The position numbers were made by a program, and so were the translations under genes. Shown in pieces: positions 41,851 through 49,774 of a stretch of DNA of 64,000 bases. This DNA comes from Schauerella fraxinea (lineage in GTDB: Bacteria > Pseudomonadota > Gammaproteobacteria > Burkholderiales > Burkholderiaceae_B): contig JAVDKL010000002.1 of the NCBI GenBank assembly GCA_030849965.1, positions 833,733 to 897,732 of the forward strand. The letters are read 5' to 3'. Positions within the stretch are counted from its first letter, which is position 1. Every line of letters starts with the position of its first letter. The notes beneath the pieces are model-generated. The model was not told the origin of the DNA. It saw only the letters and a program-made list of their open reading frames with translations, and made no database searches.

Positions 41851-43215
41851 TCAGCTCGACGACAGCCGCTTGATGAAGATGTGGCTATTGCGCGATTTGT
41901 TGATCGCGCTTTGCTTTTGCGGCGGCAGATCGGTCACACCGCCTTGCACGAAACCGCGTTTCACGAACCAGTGCGAGGTGCGGGTGGTGAGCGCAAACAT
42001 TCGCTTCACACCCATCGCGCGGGCGCGGGCTTCCATGTGGCGCAACAGCAGATCGCCTTCGCCCGTGCTCTGCCACTCGGGGTGGACGATCAGGCAGGCC
42101 AGTTCGGCCATCTGGTTTTCCAGATAGGGATACAGCGCAGCGCACCCGTAGATCACCCCGTCATGCTCCAGCACCGTGAAGCGCTCCACATCGCGCTCGA
42201 TCACGCTGCGGGGGCGCGGCACCAGGGTGCCGTCCGCCTCCAGCGGTTCGATCAGGCTCAGGATGGCGCCCACGTCATCCAGGGTGGCAGGGCGCAGATC
42301 GTCCAGCGTATCCTCGACCACCATGGTGCCCACGCCATCGTGGGTAAAGATCTCGAGCAGCACGCTGCCGTCCAGCGTGAACGGCACCAAGTGCGCGCGG
42401 GCCACGCCGCGTTTGACCGCAAGCGATGCGTAGCGCAGGAAAAAGGCGGTGTCTTCGTCCAGGCTGCCGGCCGTCAACATGGCATCGGCATCCACGCGCG
42501 CGAGTTCGGTGTCGACCGTGCCGTCCTCGTTCATCACGCCTTGTGTTTCGGTCAGGAAAATCAGCTTCTCGGCGCGCAGGGCAACAGCCACGCTCGTGGC
42601 AAGCTCTTCCATGGCCAGATTGAAGGCGTCGCCCGTGGGCGAGAAACCCAGCGGCGACAGCAGCACGATGGAGTGGCGCTCGGTGGCGAAGCGCAAGGCT
42701 TCCACGTCGACCTTGCGCACCAGGCCGAAGTGCTGATAATCCACGCCGTCGAACACACCGGCGGGCCTGGCGGTGACGAAGTTACCCGAAATCACCCGCA
42801 CGCGGGCGTTGGACATCGGCGTATTGGGTAGTCCTTGGCTGAAGGCCGCTTCGATATCGAGGCGAATTTCACCGGCTGCCTCTTTGGCGCATTCGAGCGC
42901 TGCGGCGTCGGTGGGCGCCATGCCGCGATCGAATTGCTGTGTATAGCCCTTCAAACGCAGCTGTTCGTTGACCTGCGGGCGCGACCCATGCACCAGCACG
43001 AGCTTGATGCCCAGCGACGACAGCAGCGACAAATCCTGCACCAGCGCGTTGAGGGCGCCGGCTTGTACAAGCTCGCCGCCAAAGGCGACGACAAAGGTCT
43101 TGCCCCGGAACGCGTGCACGTATGGCGCCACGTCTCGGAACCATCGCACAAACTGTGCGGCGGCAAAACCAGGCGCTTCCAGCGCGGATACGGTATCGGG
43201 TTCCAGATCGGACAT
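41851..43215 (-). CDS. argA: N-acetylglutamate synthase (amino-acid kinase + GNAT)
   Basis: A 454-residue enzyme for the first step of arginine synthesis. The N-terminal amino-acid-kinase domain (about 15-300) has VVAFGGELV and LVLVHGSRPQVNEQL, and the region around RVISGNFVTARP. The C-terminal acetyltransferase domain (about 310-440) has LACLIVHPEWQSTGEGDLLL as the acetyl-CoA loop. This is the classical ArgA organisation, normally subject to arginine inhibition. It is transcribed divergently from hrpA across only 49 bp. Confidence 0.95.
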   Translation of the reverse strand: MSDLEPDTVSALEAPGFAAAQFVRWFRDVAPYVHAFRGKTFVVAFGGELVQAGALNALVQDLSLLSSLGIKLVLVHGSRPQVNEQLRLKGYTQQFDRGMAPTDAAALECAKEAAGEIRLDIEAAFSQGLPNTPMSNARVRVISGNFVTARPAGVFDGVDYQHFGLVRKVDVEALRFATERHSIVLLSPLGFSPTGDAFNLAMEELATSVAVALRAEKLIFLTETQGVMNEDGTVDTELARVDADAMLTAGSLDEDTAFFLRYASLAVKRGVARAHLVPFTLDGSVLLEIFTHDGVGTMVVEDTLDDLRPATLDDVGAILSLIEPLEADGTLVPRPRSVIERDVERFTVLEHDGVIYGCAALYPYLENQMAELACLIVHPEWQSTGEGDLLLRHMEARARAMGVKRMFALTTRTSHWFVKRGFVQGGVTDLPPQKQSAINKSRNSHIFIKRLSSS

Positions 43216-43264
43216 TTTGCGGCAGCAGATTAAAAACGAATGGCGAAATTATAATGGTCGGCTA

Positions 43265-46200
43265 ATGAACCCCAATATGCCCGATTCCGCCGGCCCTGTC
43301 GCCGCCGCGCAACCCCGTCCCCAACGGCCCGAGCGCGTGATTCCCCCCATCTCCTACCCCGAGGATCTGCCGGTCAGCGGCCGTCGGGACGACATCGCGC
43401 GCGCGCTCAATGCCCATCAGGTCATTGTGGTCTGCGGCGAGACCGGCTCAGGCAAGACGACGCAGCTGCCCAAGATCTGTCTGGAGCAGGGCCGTGGCCG
43501 GCGCAAGATGATCGGCCACACGCAGCCACGCCGGATCGCGGCCACCTCGGTGGCCAAACGCATCGCCGACGAGCTCAACACGCCGCTGGGCGAAGTGGTG
43601 GGTTACCAGGTGCGATTCAACGACCGCACCGGGCCCAACGCGGCGATCAAGCTGATGACGGACGGCATTCTGCTGGCCGAGTCGCAGCGCGATCCGATGC
43701 TGCGTAAATACGACACCATCATCATCGACGAGGCGCACGAACGCAGCCTCAACATCGATTTTCTGCTGGGTTATCTCAAGCAGTTGTTGCCGCGCCGGCC
43801 CGATCTGAAGCTCATCATCACGTCCGCCACCATCGACGCCGATCGCTTTGCGCAGCATTTTGCGTCGGCCGATGGTGTGTTGGCGCCGGTGATTGAAGTC
43901 TCGGGGCGGCTCTTTCCGGTGGAAATGCGCTACCGCCCGGTACGCGAAGAAAAGCCGGAGGACGAGGCGCCGCGCGCCGCGCCACGATCCGGCGAACGCA
44001 TGTCGGGCGATGAAGAACGCGACCTGATCGACGCGATCGTCGATGCGGTGGACGAATGCGCGGCGCACGGGCCGGGCGATGTGCTGGTATTTTTGCCCGG
44101 CGAGCGCGAGATTCGCGAGGCCGCCGAGGGCCTGCGCAAGCATCACCCCGTGGGCACCGAGATTCTGCCGCTCTACGCGCGGCTGTCTCAGGCCGAGCAA
44201 GAGCAGATCTTCCGGCCGCGCAGCAATGCCCGCCGCGTGGTGCTGGCCACCAACGTGGCCGAAACGTCGCTCACCGTGCCCGGCATCCGGTTTGTGGTGG
44301 ACAGCGGCTTGGCGCGCATCAAGCGCTATTCGTGGCGCAACAAGGTCGAACAACTGCGCATCGAGTCGATCAGTCAGGCGTCGGCCAACCAGCGGGCAGG
44401 GCGCTGCGGCCGGGTAGGCCCCGGCATTTGCATTCGTTTGTACGACGAGGTGGATTTCAATAATCGCGCGCCCTTCAGCGATCCCGAGGTGCTGCGCTCG
44501 TCGCTGGCCTCCGTGATTTTGCGGATGAAGGCGCTCAAGCTCGACGATATCGAGCAGTTCCCCTTCGTTGAAGCACCACCTGGGCGCGCCATCGCCGACG
44601 GCTATCACCTGCTGCAAGAGTTGGGTGCCATCGAGCAGGGCGAAGACGGCGGCGAAGGGGGCTTCGTGCTTACCCATCTCGGCCGTGAGCTTGCCCGCCT
44701 GCCGGTCGATCCCCGGATCGGCCGCATGATCCTGGCCGCCCGCGACAACGATTGCCTCTCCGAGATGTTGATCATCGCCTCGGCCCTTTCGTCGCAGGAT
44801 CCCCGCGATCGGCCCATGGCGGAACGAGACGCTGCCCAAGCCGCGCACGCCAAGTTCAACGACGACAAGTCTGAATTCGTGTCGTACCTGAAGCTCTGGG
44901 CCTGGTACAACGAGCAGGTGCAGCACAAGGGCTCGCAGCGCAAGCTGGTGGGCCTGTTGCGGCAGAATTTTCTGTCGCCATTGCGATTGCGCGAATGGCA
45001 TGACGTGCATAGCCAGTTATCCGCCGTGGTGGGTGAACAAGGCTGGCGCGTCAATGGCGTCGAGGCCACGTACGAGCAGCTTCACCTGGCGCTGTTGGCC
45101 GGGTTGCTGGGCAACGTTGGCATCAAAAGTGAAGAGGCCGGCCACTACCAGGGCGCGCGCGAAGTGCGCTTCCATATTCATCCCGGTTCCACCCTGATCA
45201 AAAAAGCCGGCAAGTGGATCGTGGCCGCCGAATTGATCGACACCACCCGTTTGTTTGCGCGCTGTATCGCCCGCATCGATCCGGTGTGGGTCGAACGCGT
45301 GGCAGCGCACCTGTTGCGCAAGCAATGGAGCGATCCGCGCTGGGAAAAGAAAAGCGGGCAAGTCGTCGTCAACGAACGTGCCACGTTGTATGGCCTCACG
45401 CTGTATTCGGGCCGCCGGATGCAATACTCGCGGATCAACCCGAAGCATGCGCGCGAGCTCTTCATTCGTGAAGCGCTGGTGCCGGGCGAGATCGATACGC
45501 GCTTGCCATTTGTCGCACACAATCGCAAGCTCGCCGCCGAGATCGAGAAGCTCGAACATCAAACGCGCCGCCCTGACATTCTGGTCGACGACGATCTGAT
45601 TTACGCGTTTTACGACCAGCAATTACCGGCCGATATCGCGCAGACCACGTCACTTGAAAAGTGGGTCAAGGGGCTCGACAAGGCGGCTGCTGCCAAGTTG
45701 CTGCTGAGTCGCGATGCGCTCATGCGGCACGAAGCAGCGGGTGTCACCACCGATGTCTTCCCGAAGAAGGTCGATTGGCAGGGCACCACGTTCACGCTGG
45801 ATTACCACTTCGAGCCCGGATCGGCGCGCGACGGCGTCACCATGACGGTGCCGCTCGTGGCGCTCAATCAGGTCGATCCGATTCGCGCCGAATGGCTGGT
45901 GCCCGGCATGCTGAAGGAGAAGGTACATCTGCTGCTGAAATCGTTGCCGCAGAAGATGCGCCGCCATTGCGTGCCTTTGCCGGATTACGCTGCCGGGTTC
46001 TTCGATCGCTGGTTCGAAAGTTTGCAAGATCCCCAGCAAGGCCTGCTCGACGCGATCTCGGCCGATATGCAAAAGCAGGTTGGCGTGCGGCCGCTCGCAT
46101 CCGATTTCAAGATCGAAACGCTGCCGGCGCATCTGTTCATGAACTTCCGGGTCAATGACGAGCATGGCCGCATGCTGGCCGCAGGGCGTAATCTGGCGCA

Positions 46201-47134
46201 GATCAAGGCGGAGCATGGTCGTCAAGCCCAAGCCACGTTCCAGCAGATGGCCGGGCGCGACAGCCAGGTCGCCGAAGCGCTGGCGCATGAAAACCTTACG
46301 TCGTGGTCATTCGGCGCGCTTCCGGAGCTGATGGAAATCAAGCGCCGCGGCCAGTCGTTCGTCGGCTATCCCGCGCTCGTCGCGCGCGATTCGCACGCCG
46401 ATCTGGATGTGTTCGACGATCCGGACGATGCCAAGCGGCACCACCGCGCCGGATTGCTCAAACTGTTCCGGCTGGGGTTGCGCGATCAGGTCAAGTTTCT
46501 CGAGAAGAACCTAACCGATCTCACCAAGATGAGCATGTTGTACATGCCCTTGGGCACCCAGGAGCAATTACGCGATCAGATCGTGGACTGCGCGTTGGCA
46601 TTGGCCTGCCTGGGCGATCCCTGGCCCACCGATGAGGCCAGCTTCGAGGCGCGCCGTATCGAAGGTAAGGGCCGCATCGGCCTGCTCGCGCAAGAAGTGG
46701 CGCGTCTGGCCGGGGCGATTCTTACCGAGTGGGGCGCCTTGCAACGCAAGATGGCGCAAGCCAAGCCGCATCCCGCAGCCTACGTCGATCTGCAACAACA
46801 GATCGGCGCGCTTGTGCCGGCCAATTTCATTCGCGATACGCCGTATGAGCAGCTCAAGCATTTCCCACGCTATCTGAAAGCCGCTGTCGCCCGCATCGAC
46901 AAGCTGCGCGCCGATCCCGCGCGCGACACGCGCTTGATGACCGACATGGCCGGGTTGCTCACGCAATATCAGCGCGCTCGCACCGCCCGCAAAGGCGCGC
47001 CGGATGCACGGTTGGACGATTTCCGGTGGCTCCTGGAAGAGCTGCGTGTGGCGCTGTTTGCCCAGGAACTGCGCACGCCGATGCCGGTGTCGGTCAAGCG
47101 GCTGGAGAAGAACTGGGCGGCGTTGGCGCGCTAG
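43265..47134 (+). CDS. hrpA: ATP-dependent RNA helicase HrpA (DEAH)
   Basis: A 1289-residue helicase, full length for HrpA. Walker A GETGSGKTTQLP is near residue 58, DEAH in IIIDEAHERSLNID near 155, motif III SATID, and motif VI QRAGRCGRVG near 378. The HA2 and OB-fold regions follow, and a long C-terminal domain (about 700-1289) is typical of bacterial HrpA. HrpA acts on stalled or colliding ribosomes and in mRNA processing. The ATG at 43265 is used; the upstream open frame is antisense to argA. Confidence 0.95.
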   Translation: MNPNMPDSAGPVAAAQPRPQRPERVIPPISYPEDLPVSGRRDDIARALNAHQVIVVCGETGSGKTTQLPKICLEQGRGRRKMIGHTQPRRIAATSVAKRIADELNTPLGEVVGYQVRFNDRTGPNAAIKLMTDGILLAESQRDPMLRKYDTIIIDEAHERSLNIDFLLGYLKQLLPRRPDLKLIITSATIDADRFAQHFASADGVLAPVIEVSGRLFPVEMRYRPVREEKPEDEAPRAAPRSGERMSGDEERDLIDAIVDAVDECAAHGPGDVLVFLPGEREIREAAEGLRKHHPVGTEILPLYARLSQAEQEQIFRPRSNARRVVLATNVAETSLTVPGIRFVVDSGLARIKRYSWRNKVEQLRIESISQASANQRAGRCGRVGPGICIRLYDEVDFNNRAPFSDPEVLRSSLASVILRMKALKLDDIEQFPFVEAPPGRAIADGYHLLQELGAIEQGEDGGEGGFVLTHLGRELARLPVDPRIGRMILAARDNDCLSEMLIIASALSSQDPRDRPMAERDAAQAAHAKFNDDKSEFVSYLKLWAWYNEQVQHKGSQRKLVGLLRQNFLSPLRLREWHDVHSQLSAVVGEQGWRVNGVEATYEQLHLALLAGLLGNVGIKSEEAGHYQGAREVRFHIHPGSTLIKKAGKWIVAAELIDTTRLFARCIARIDPVWVERVAAHLLRKQWSDPRWEKKSGQVVVNERATLYGLTLYSGRRMQYSRINPKHARELFIREALVPGEIDTRLPFVAHNRKLAAEIEKLEHQTRRPDILVDDDLIYAFYDQQLPADIAQTTSLEKWVKGLDKAAAAKLLLSRDALMRHEAAGVTTDVFPKKVDWQGTTFTLDYHFEPGSARDGVTMTVPLVALNQVDPIRAEWLVPGMLKEKVHLLLKSLPQKMRRHCVPLPDYAAGFFDRWFESLQDPQQGLLDAISADMQKQVGVRPLASDFKIETLPAHLFMNFRVNDEHGRMLAAGRNLAQIKAEHGRQAQATFQQMAGRDSQVAEALAHENLTSWSFGALPELMEIKRRGQSFVGYPALVARDSHADLDVFDDPDDAKRHHRAGLLKLFRLGLRDQVKFLEKNLTDLTKMSMLYMPLGTQEQLRDQIVDCALALACLGDPWPTDEASFEARRIEGKGRIGLLAQEVARLAGAILTEWGALQRKMAQAKPHPAAYVDLQQQIGALVPANFIRDTPYEQLKHFPRYLKAAVARIDKLRADPARDTRLMTDMAGLLTQYQRARTARKGAPDARLDDFRWLLEELRVALFAQELRTPMPVSVKRLEKNWAALAR

Positions 47135-47232
47135 GGGGACAGCACCGCACGGCCACCGGAGCTTGGAGGTGGGCCCACCGTGCTAGCTTGGCGTTATGCT
47201 TAGAGCGTGACATTTTTTTGAGGGAATTCGCA

Positions 47233-47493
47233 ATGGACCTCGTGATTGAAAATCTCGATGCGATGACGACTGAGGAAGCGTTGTGTTTCTTGACCACTTT
47301 TGACGCCTCCCTGCGCGACGACGACGGTGCGGTTGCAAAGTCACATCTCACTGCCGGTCATCCGATCTATTACGCCGAACACGATACGCCCGAGGGCATG
47401 TGTGTGAAGGAATATCCGAGCGGTCGAAAAGAACTGATCACATTCGACTTTGGGATGGGCAAGGAGGTGCTCATATCGGTGATCCAGGCTTGA
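47233..47493 (+). CDS. Small protein upstream of zeta-toxin-like remnant
   Basis: An 86-residue acidic protein (begins MDLVIENLDAMTTEEALCFL, ends GKEVLISVIQA). I do not recognise a family with certainty. The TGA stop overlaps the ATG of the next reading frame (TGATG at 47491-47495). That next frame encodes an ATP-binding loop of zeta-toxin type, so by position this may be a cognate antitoxin or chaperone. GAGGG 9 nt before the ATG is a good ribosome site. About 100 bp separate it from hrpA. Confidence 0.65.
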   Translation: MDLVIENLDAMTTEEALCFLTTFDASLRDDDGAVAKSHLTAGHPIYYAEHDTPEGMCVKEYPSGRKELITFDFGMGKEVLISVIQA

Positions 47494-47725
47494 TGCGGCC
47501 TCAGATGTGGATCGTGGCCGGTCCCAATGGGTCGGGAAAAACGACGTTAATAATCTAACGCTTGCCGCCAAGCGTGTCGATCGACTGCTGGTGCTGGATA
47601 ATTCTTCAGATCGACGCCGGCTAATCCTTTCGCGCGATCAGGACCGCGTGCGGTATCTGGCTTCCGAAATCCCAGCCTGGGCCGAGAGAGCACTCGGACT
47701 TTGCGCTCGCTCTAAGCTTATGTAG
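47493..47725 (+). pseudogene. Zeta-toxin-like ATP-binding protein, internally deleted remnant
   Basis: From the ATG at 47493 the frame reads MRPQMWIVAGPNGSGKTTL, a Walker A start typical of zeta-type kinases, then stops at TAA (47556-47558) after 21 residues. From about 47555, in another frame, the sequence reads LAAKRVDRLLVLDNSSDRR and LASEIPAWAERAL, resembling the C-terminal end of the same family. About 100-150 residues that should lie between are missing. The simplest reading is an out-of-frame internal deletion that inactivated the toxin. Confidence 0.65.
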
Positions 47726-47786
47726 CGTCTTTTGTCGGCCTGCCAGCCAGTAATAGAGCTGGCCGGGGTGCCACATCACGACCGGC

Positions 47787-48557
47787 TCAAAGCCCCTCGT
47801 TATGCTTTTTCGCGCATGCGGTCAATGCGGCGGCGATCTTCGTCTCGCCTTCTTTCTCGAATAGCCGCGCCAGGGTGATTTGCGCCACCGGATCGCCAGC
47901 TTGCGCCGCCCGCCAGCGCAGGCCCAGGATGAAGTCGTTGGCGAGATCGGACGTCGACTCGCCGTCGTAGGATGACGTCGCCTGTAGAAGGTCTGCCAGC
48001 TTGTTCCAGCCCGACGGTACCTTTTGGTGCAGCAGCCAGGCGATCACGGGCTGGGCCGACTCCCAATCTTCGTCGTCCAACATCCGGGAGATCAATCGCG
48101 CAGCCGCACGCCAATGGCCTTCGGCCGCCGCGCGGGCATACAGCGCGGACGCTTCCGAATCAGGGCTGGATGCCGCGCGCTCGAAGGTTGCCTGCGCCTG
48201 CGCCGAGGGGATCGGCGCCTCGGGCGCCACACAGGCAAACTGGGCAAGATCCTTCGCCGGATCGGCAGCCTGATTCCGTTTGTCCTGCTCGATCAACGCC
48301 TGCTTGAGAATCGCCGGCACCTCGCGTTCGGGCACTTTGTCGTACACCCACTGAGTGAGTGCAGCACGTCTTTCGTAAAACGTCGCCACATCGTCGTGTA
48401 CTGGCGGCGCTTCCGCAGGGGAAGACTCGGCCACTGCCGGGGCCGTCGATGACGGCGATGACGATGATGCCGAAGCAGCATGCGCCGTCAATGTCGGCGC
48501 GCAAGCGATCGAGATACCCAATACAAGCGCTGCGCGCGTCATTCCGAACAAGGTCAT
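47787..48557 (-). CDS. Exported alpha-helical protein, Sel1/TPR-like, unknown function
   Basis: A protein of about 256 residues. A signal peptide is likely (MTRAALVLGISIACA then LTAHA), followed by a Ser/Ala/Pro-rich linker (about 30-55). The helical body has repeated Ala-rich units (ASALYARAAAEGHWRAAARL; WRAAQAGDPVAQITLARLFE) resembling Sel1 repeats. The likely place of action is the periplasm. The ATG at 48557 is chosen because it starts the signal peptide; starts at 48593 and 48641 lie in or beyond the hairpin at 48581-48609. The function is not known. Confidence 0.7.
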   Translation of the reverse strand: MTLFGMTRAALVLGISIACAPTLTAHAASASSSSPSSTAPAVAESSPAEAPPVHDDVATFYERRAALTQWVYDKVPEREVPAILKQALIEQDKRNQAADPAKDLAQFACVAPEAPIPSAQAQATFERAASSPDSEASALYARAAAEGHWRAAARLISRMLDDEDWESAQPVIAWLLHQKVPSGWNKLADLLQATSSYDGESTSDLANDFILGLRWRAAQAGDPVAQITLARLFEKEGETKIAAALTACAKKHNEGL

Positions 48558-48570
48558 GCGCCATCCACCA

Positions 48571-48617
48571 GACAAAAAAGAAGGCGCGATCATAACGGCA
48601 TCGCGCCTTATTTTTAT
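48571..48617. terminator. Bidirectional terminator-like hairpin before the exported-protein gene
   Basis: A 10-bp perfect stem AAGGCGCGAT (48581-48590) with ATCGCGCCTT (48600-48609) and a 9-nt loop. A T run follows on the plus strand (ATTTTTAT) and on the minus strand (CTTTTTTGT). On the minus strand the T run ends about 14 nt before the ATG at 48557. It may end lpxO transcription or act as an attenuator for the downstream gene. Confidence 0.75.
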
Positions 48618-48743
48618 ATCGAACCGGATTCCGGACCGCAAATCGACTCATCGGAGCGAAAGTTCGACTACCTCAACGCGAAACACCATCTGCGCTAGCG
48701 TCAAAAGCCAACTGCCGTAGCCCCTATGCCAGCGGTCGAAAAA

Positions 48744-49643
48744 CTAAATCAGGAAGAACGCCAGGATGACCAACGCGATCAGCACCACCTTGGTGATTTT
48801 GTACACCGTGCGGTTCCACTGCTTGAACGCCTTGCGCTTCTGATCCAGCTTCCAGTGTGCATGGGTGAGCTTGTTGATCGCGCCGGTTTTGTCGCCGCTA
48901 TCGTTCGGCGACGCCGCGGCCGACATCACCACCTTGCCAAACCACCGGTTGAACGCTTCAGCCCAGCGCCATTTCAGCGGCCGCTCGATATCGCAGAAGA
49001 GGATGATGCGATTGGCTTCGGAATGGTTATAGGCCTCGTGCACATAGGTTTCGTCAAAAACGGTACCTTCGCCGTCGCGCCAGCTGTACGACTCACCGTC
49101 TACGGCGATAAAGCAGCGATCGTCGTTGGGCGTGGCCAGTCCCAGGTGATAACGCAGCGAACCCGAGAACGGATCGCGATGCTTGTTCAATTTTCCGCCC
49201 GGAGGCAGTTCGGCAAACATGGCGGCTTTTACCGTCGGAATCGTCTTGAGCAATGCCACCGTACGCGGGCAATACTCTTCGGCCGACGGATGGCGGGCGT
49301 CGTACCATTTCAAATAGAAGCGCTTCCACCCGTACTTGAAGAACGAGTTGAAACCGATATCGTCGTGTTTTTCGGCTGCCTTGATGTGCCGCAGGCGCTG
49401 CATATCCAGGGCTTCGTCGCGAATCACTTCCCAGTTGTCCTGCAGCTTTTGCAGCTCGGGCAGGGCCGCCGGTGTCACAAACGGCGTGGTGGGCACGCGC
49501 GAGCACAGAATCATGAACGCATTGATGGGGGCGAGCAGCACCGAATGGTCCAGGAACTGCCGGGCCAGGGGCAAGCGTACGCGCCCGCGATAGTGGGCAA
49601 ACAGGATGGAAGCCAGCCAGATGCCGGCAATGAACCATTTCAT
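48744..49643 (-). CDS. lpxO: LpxO-type lipid A beta-hydroxylase
   Basis: A 299-residue Fe(II)/2-oxoglutarate-dependent oxygenase of the aspartyl/asparaginyl beta-hydroxylase family. It has an N-terminal membrane helix (KWFIAGIWLASILFAHY) and a C-terminal hydrophobic helix (VVLIALVILAFFLI). The catalytic region includes KLNKHRDPFSGSLRYHLGL and GTVFDETYVHEAYN with the iron-binding histidines. LpxO adds a 2-hydroxyl to a lipid A acyl chain. The ATG at 49643 has GAGGAAAA upstream. It diverges from dnaE. Confidence 0.88.
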   Translation of the reverse strand: MKWFIAGIWLASILFAHYRGRVRLPLARQFLDHSVLLAPINAFMILCSRVPTTPFVTPAALPELQKLQDNWEVIRDEALDMQRLRHIKAAEKHDDIGFNSFFKYGWKRFYLKWYDARHPSAEEYCPRTVALLKTIPTVKAAMFAELPPGGKLNKHRDPFSGSLRYHLGLATPNDDRCFIAVDGESYSWRDGEGTVFDETYVHEAYNHSEANRIILFCDIERPLKWRWAEAFNRWFGKVVMSAAASPNDSGDKTGAINKLTHAHWKLDQKRKAFKQWNRTVYKITKVVLIALVILAFFLI

Positions 49644-49774
49644 CGTCTTTTCCTCGTCTTCCGGGCACAGACACGTACCTGGACAGATAACCCCATTTTT
49701 GCACATCGGCACCCGGCTTGCCGGACCTGCCCGGGGGCGGGCGAAACCGGGTAGCAATAGGTACAATTCGGCCC

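Noticed and set aside
43448..45010. Minus-strand frame of 520 codons
   Set aside because: Antisense to the hrpA helicase core; no recognisable domain.
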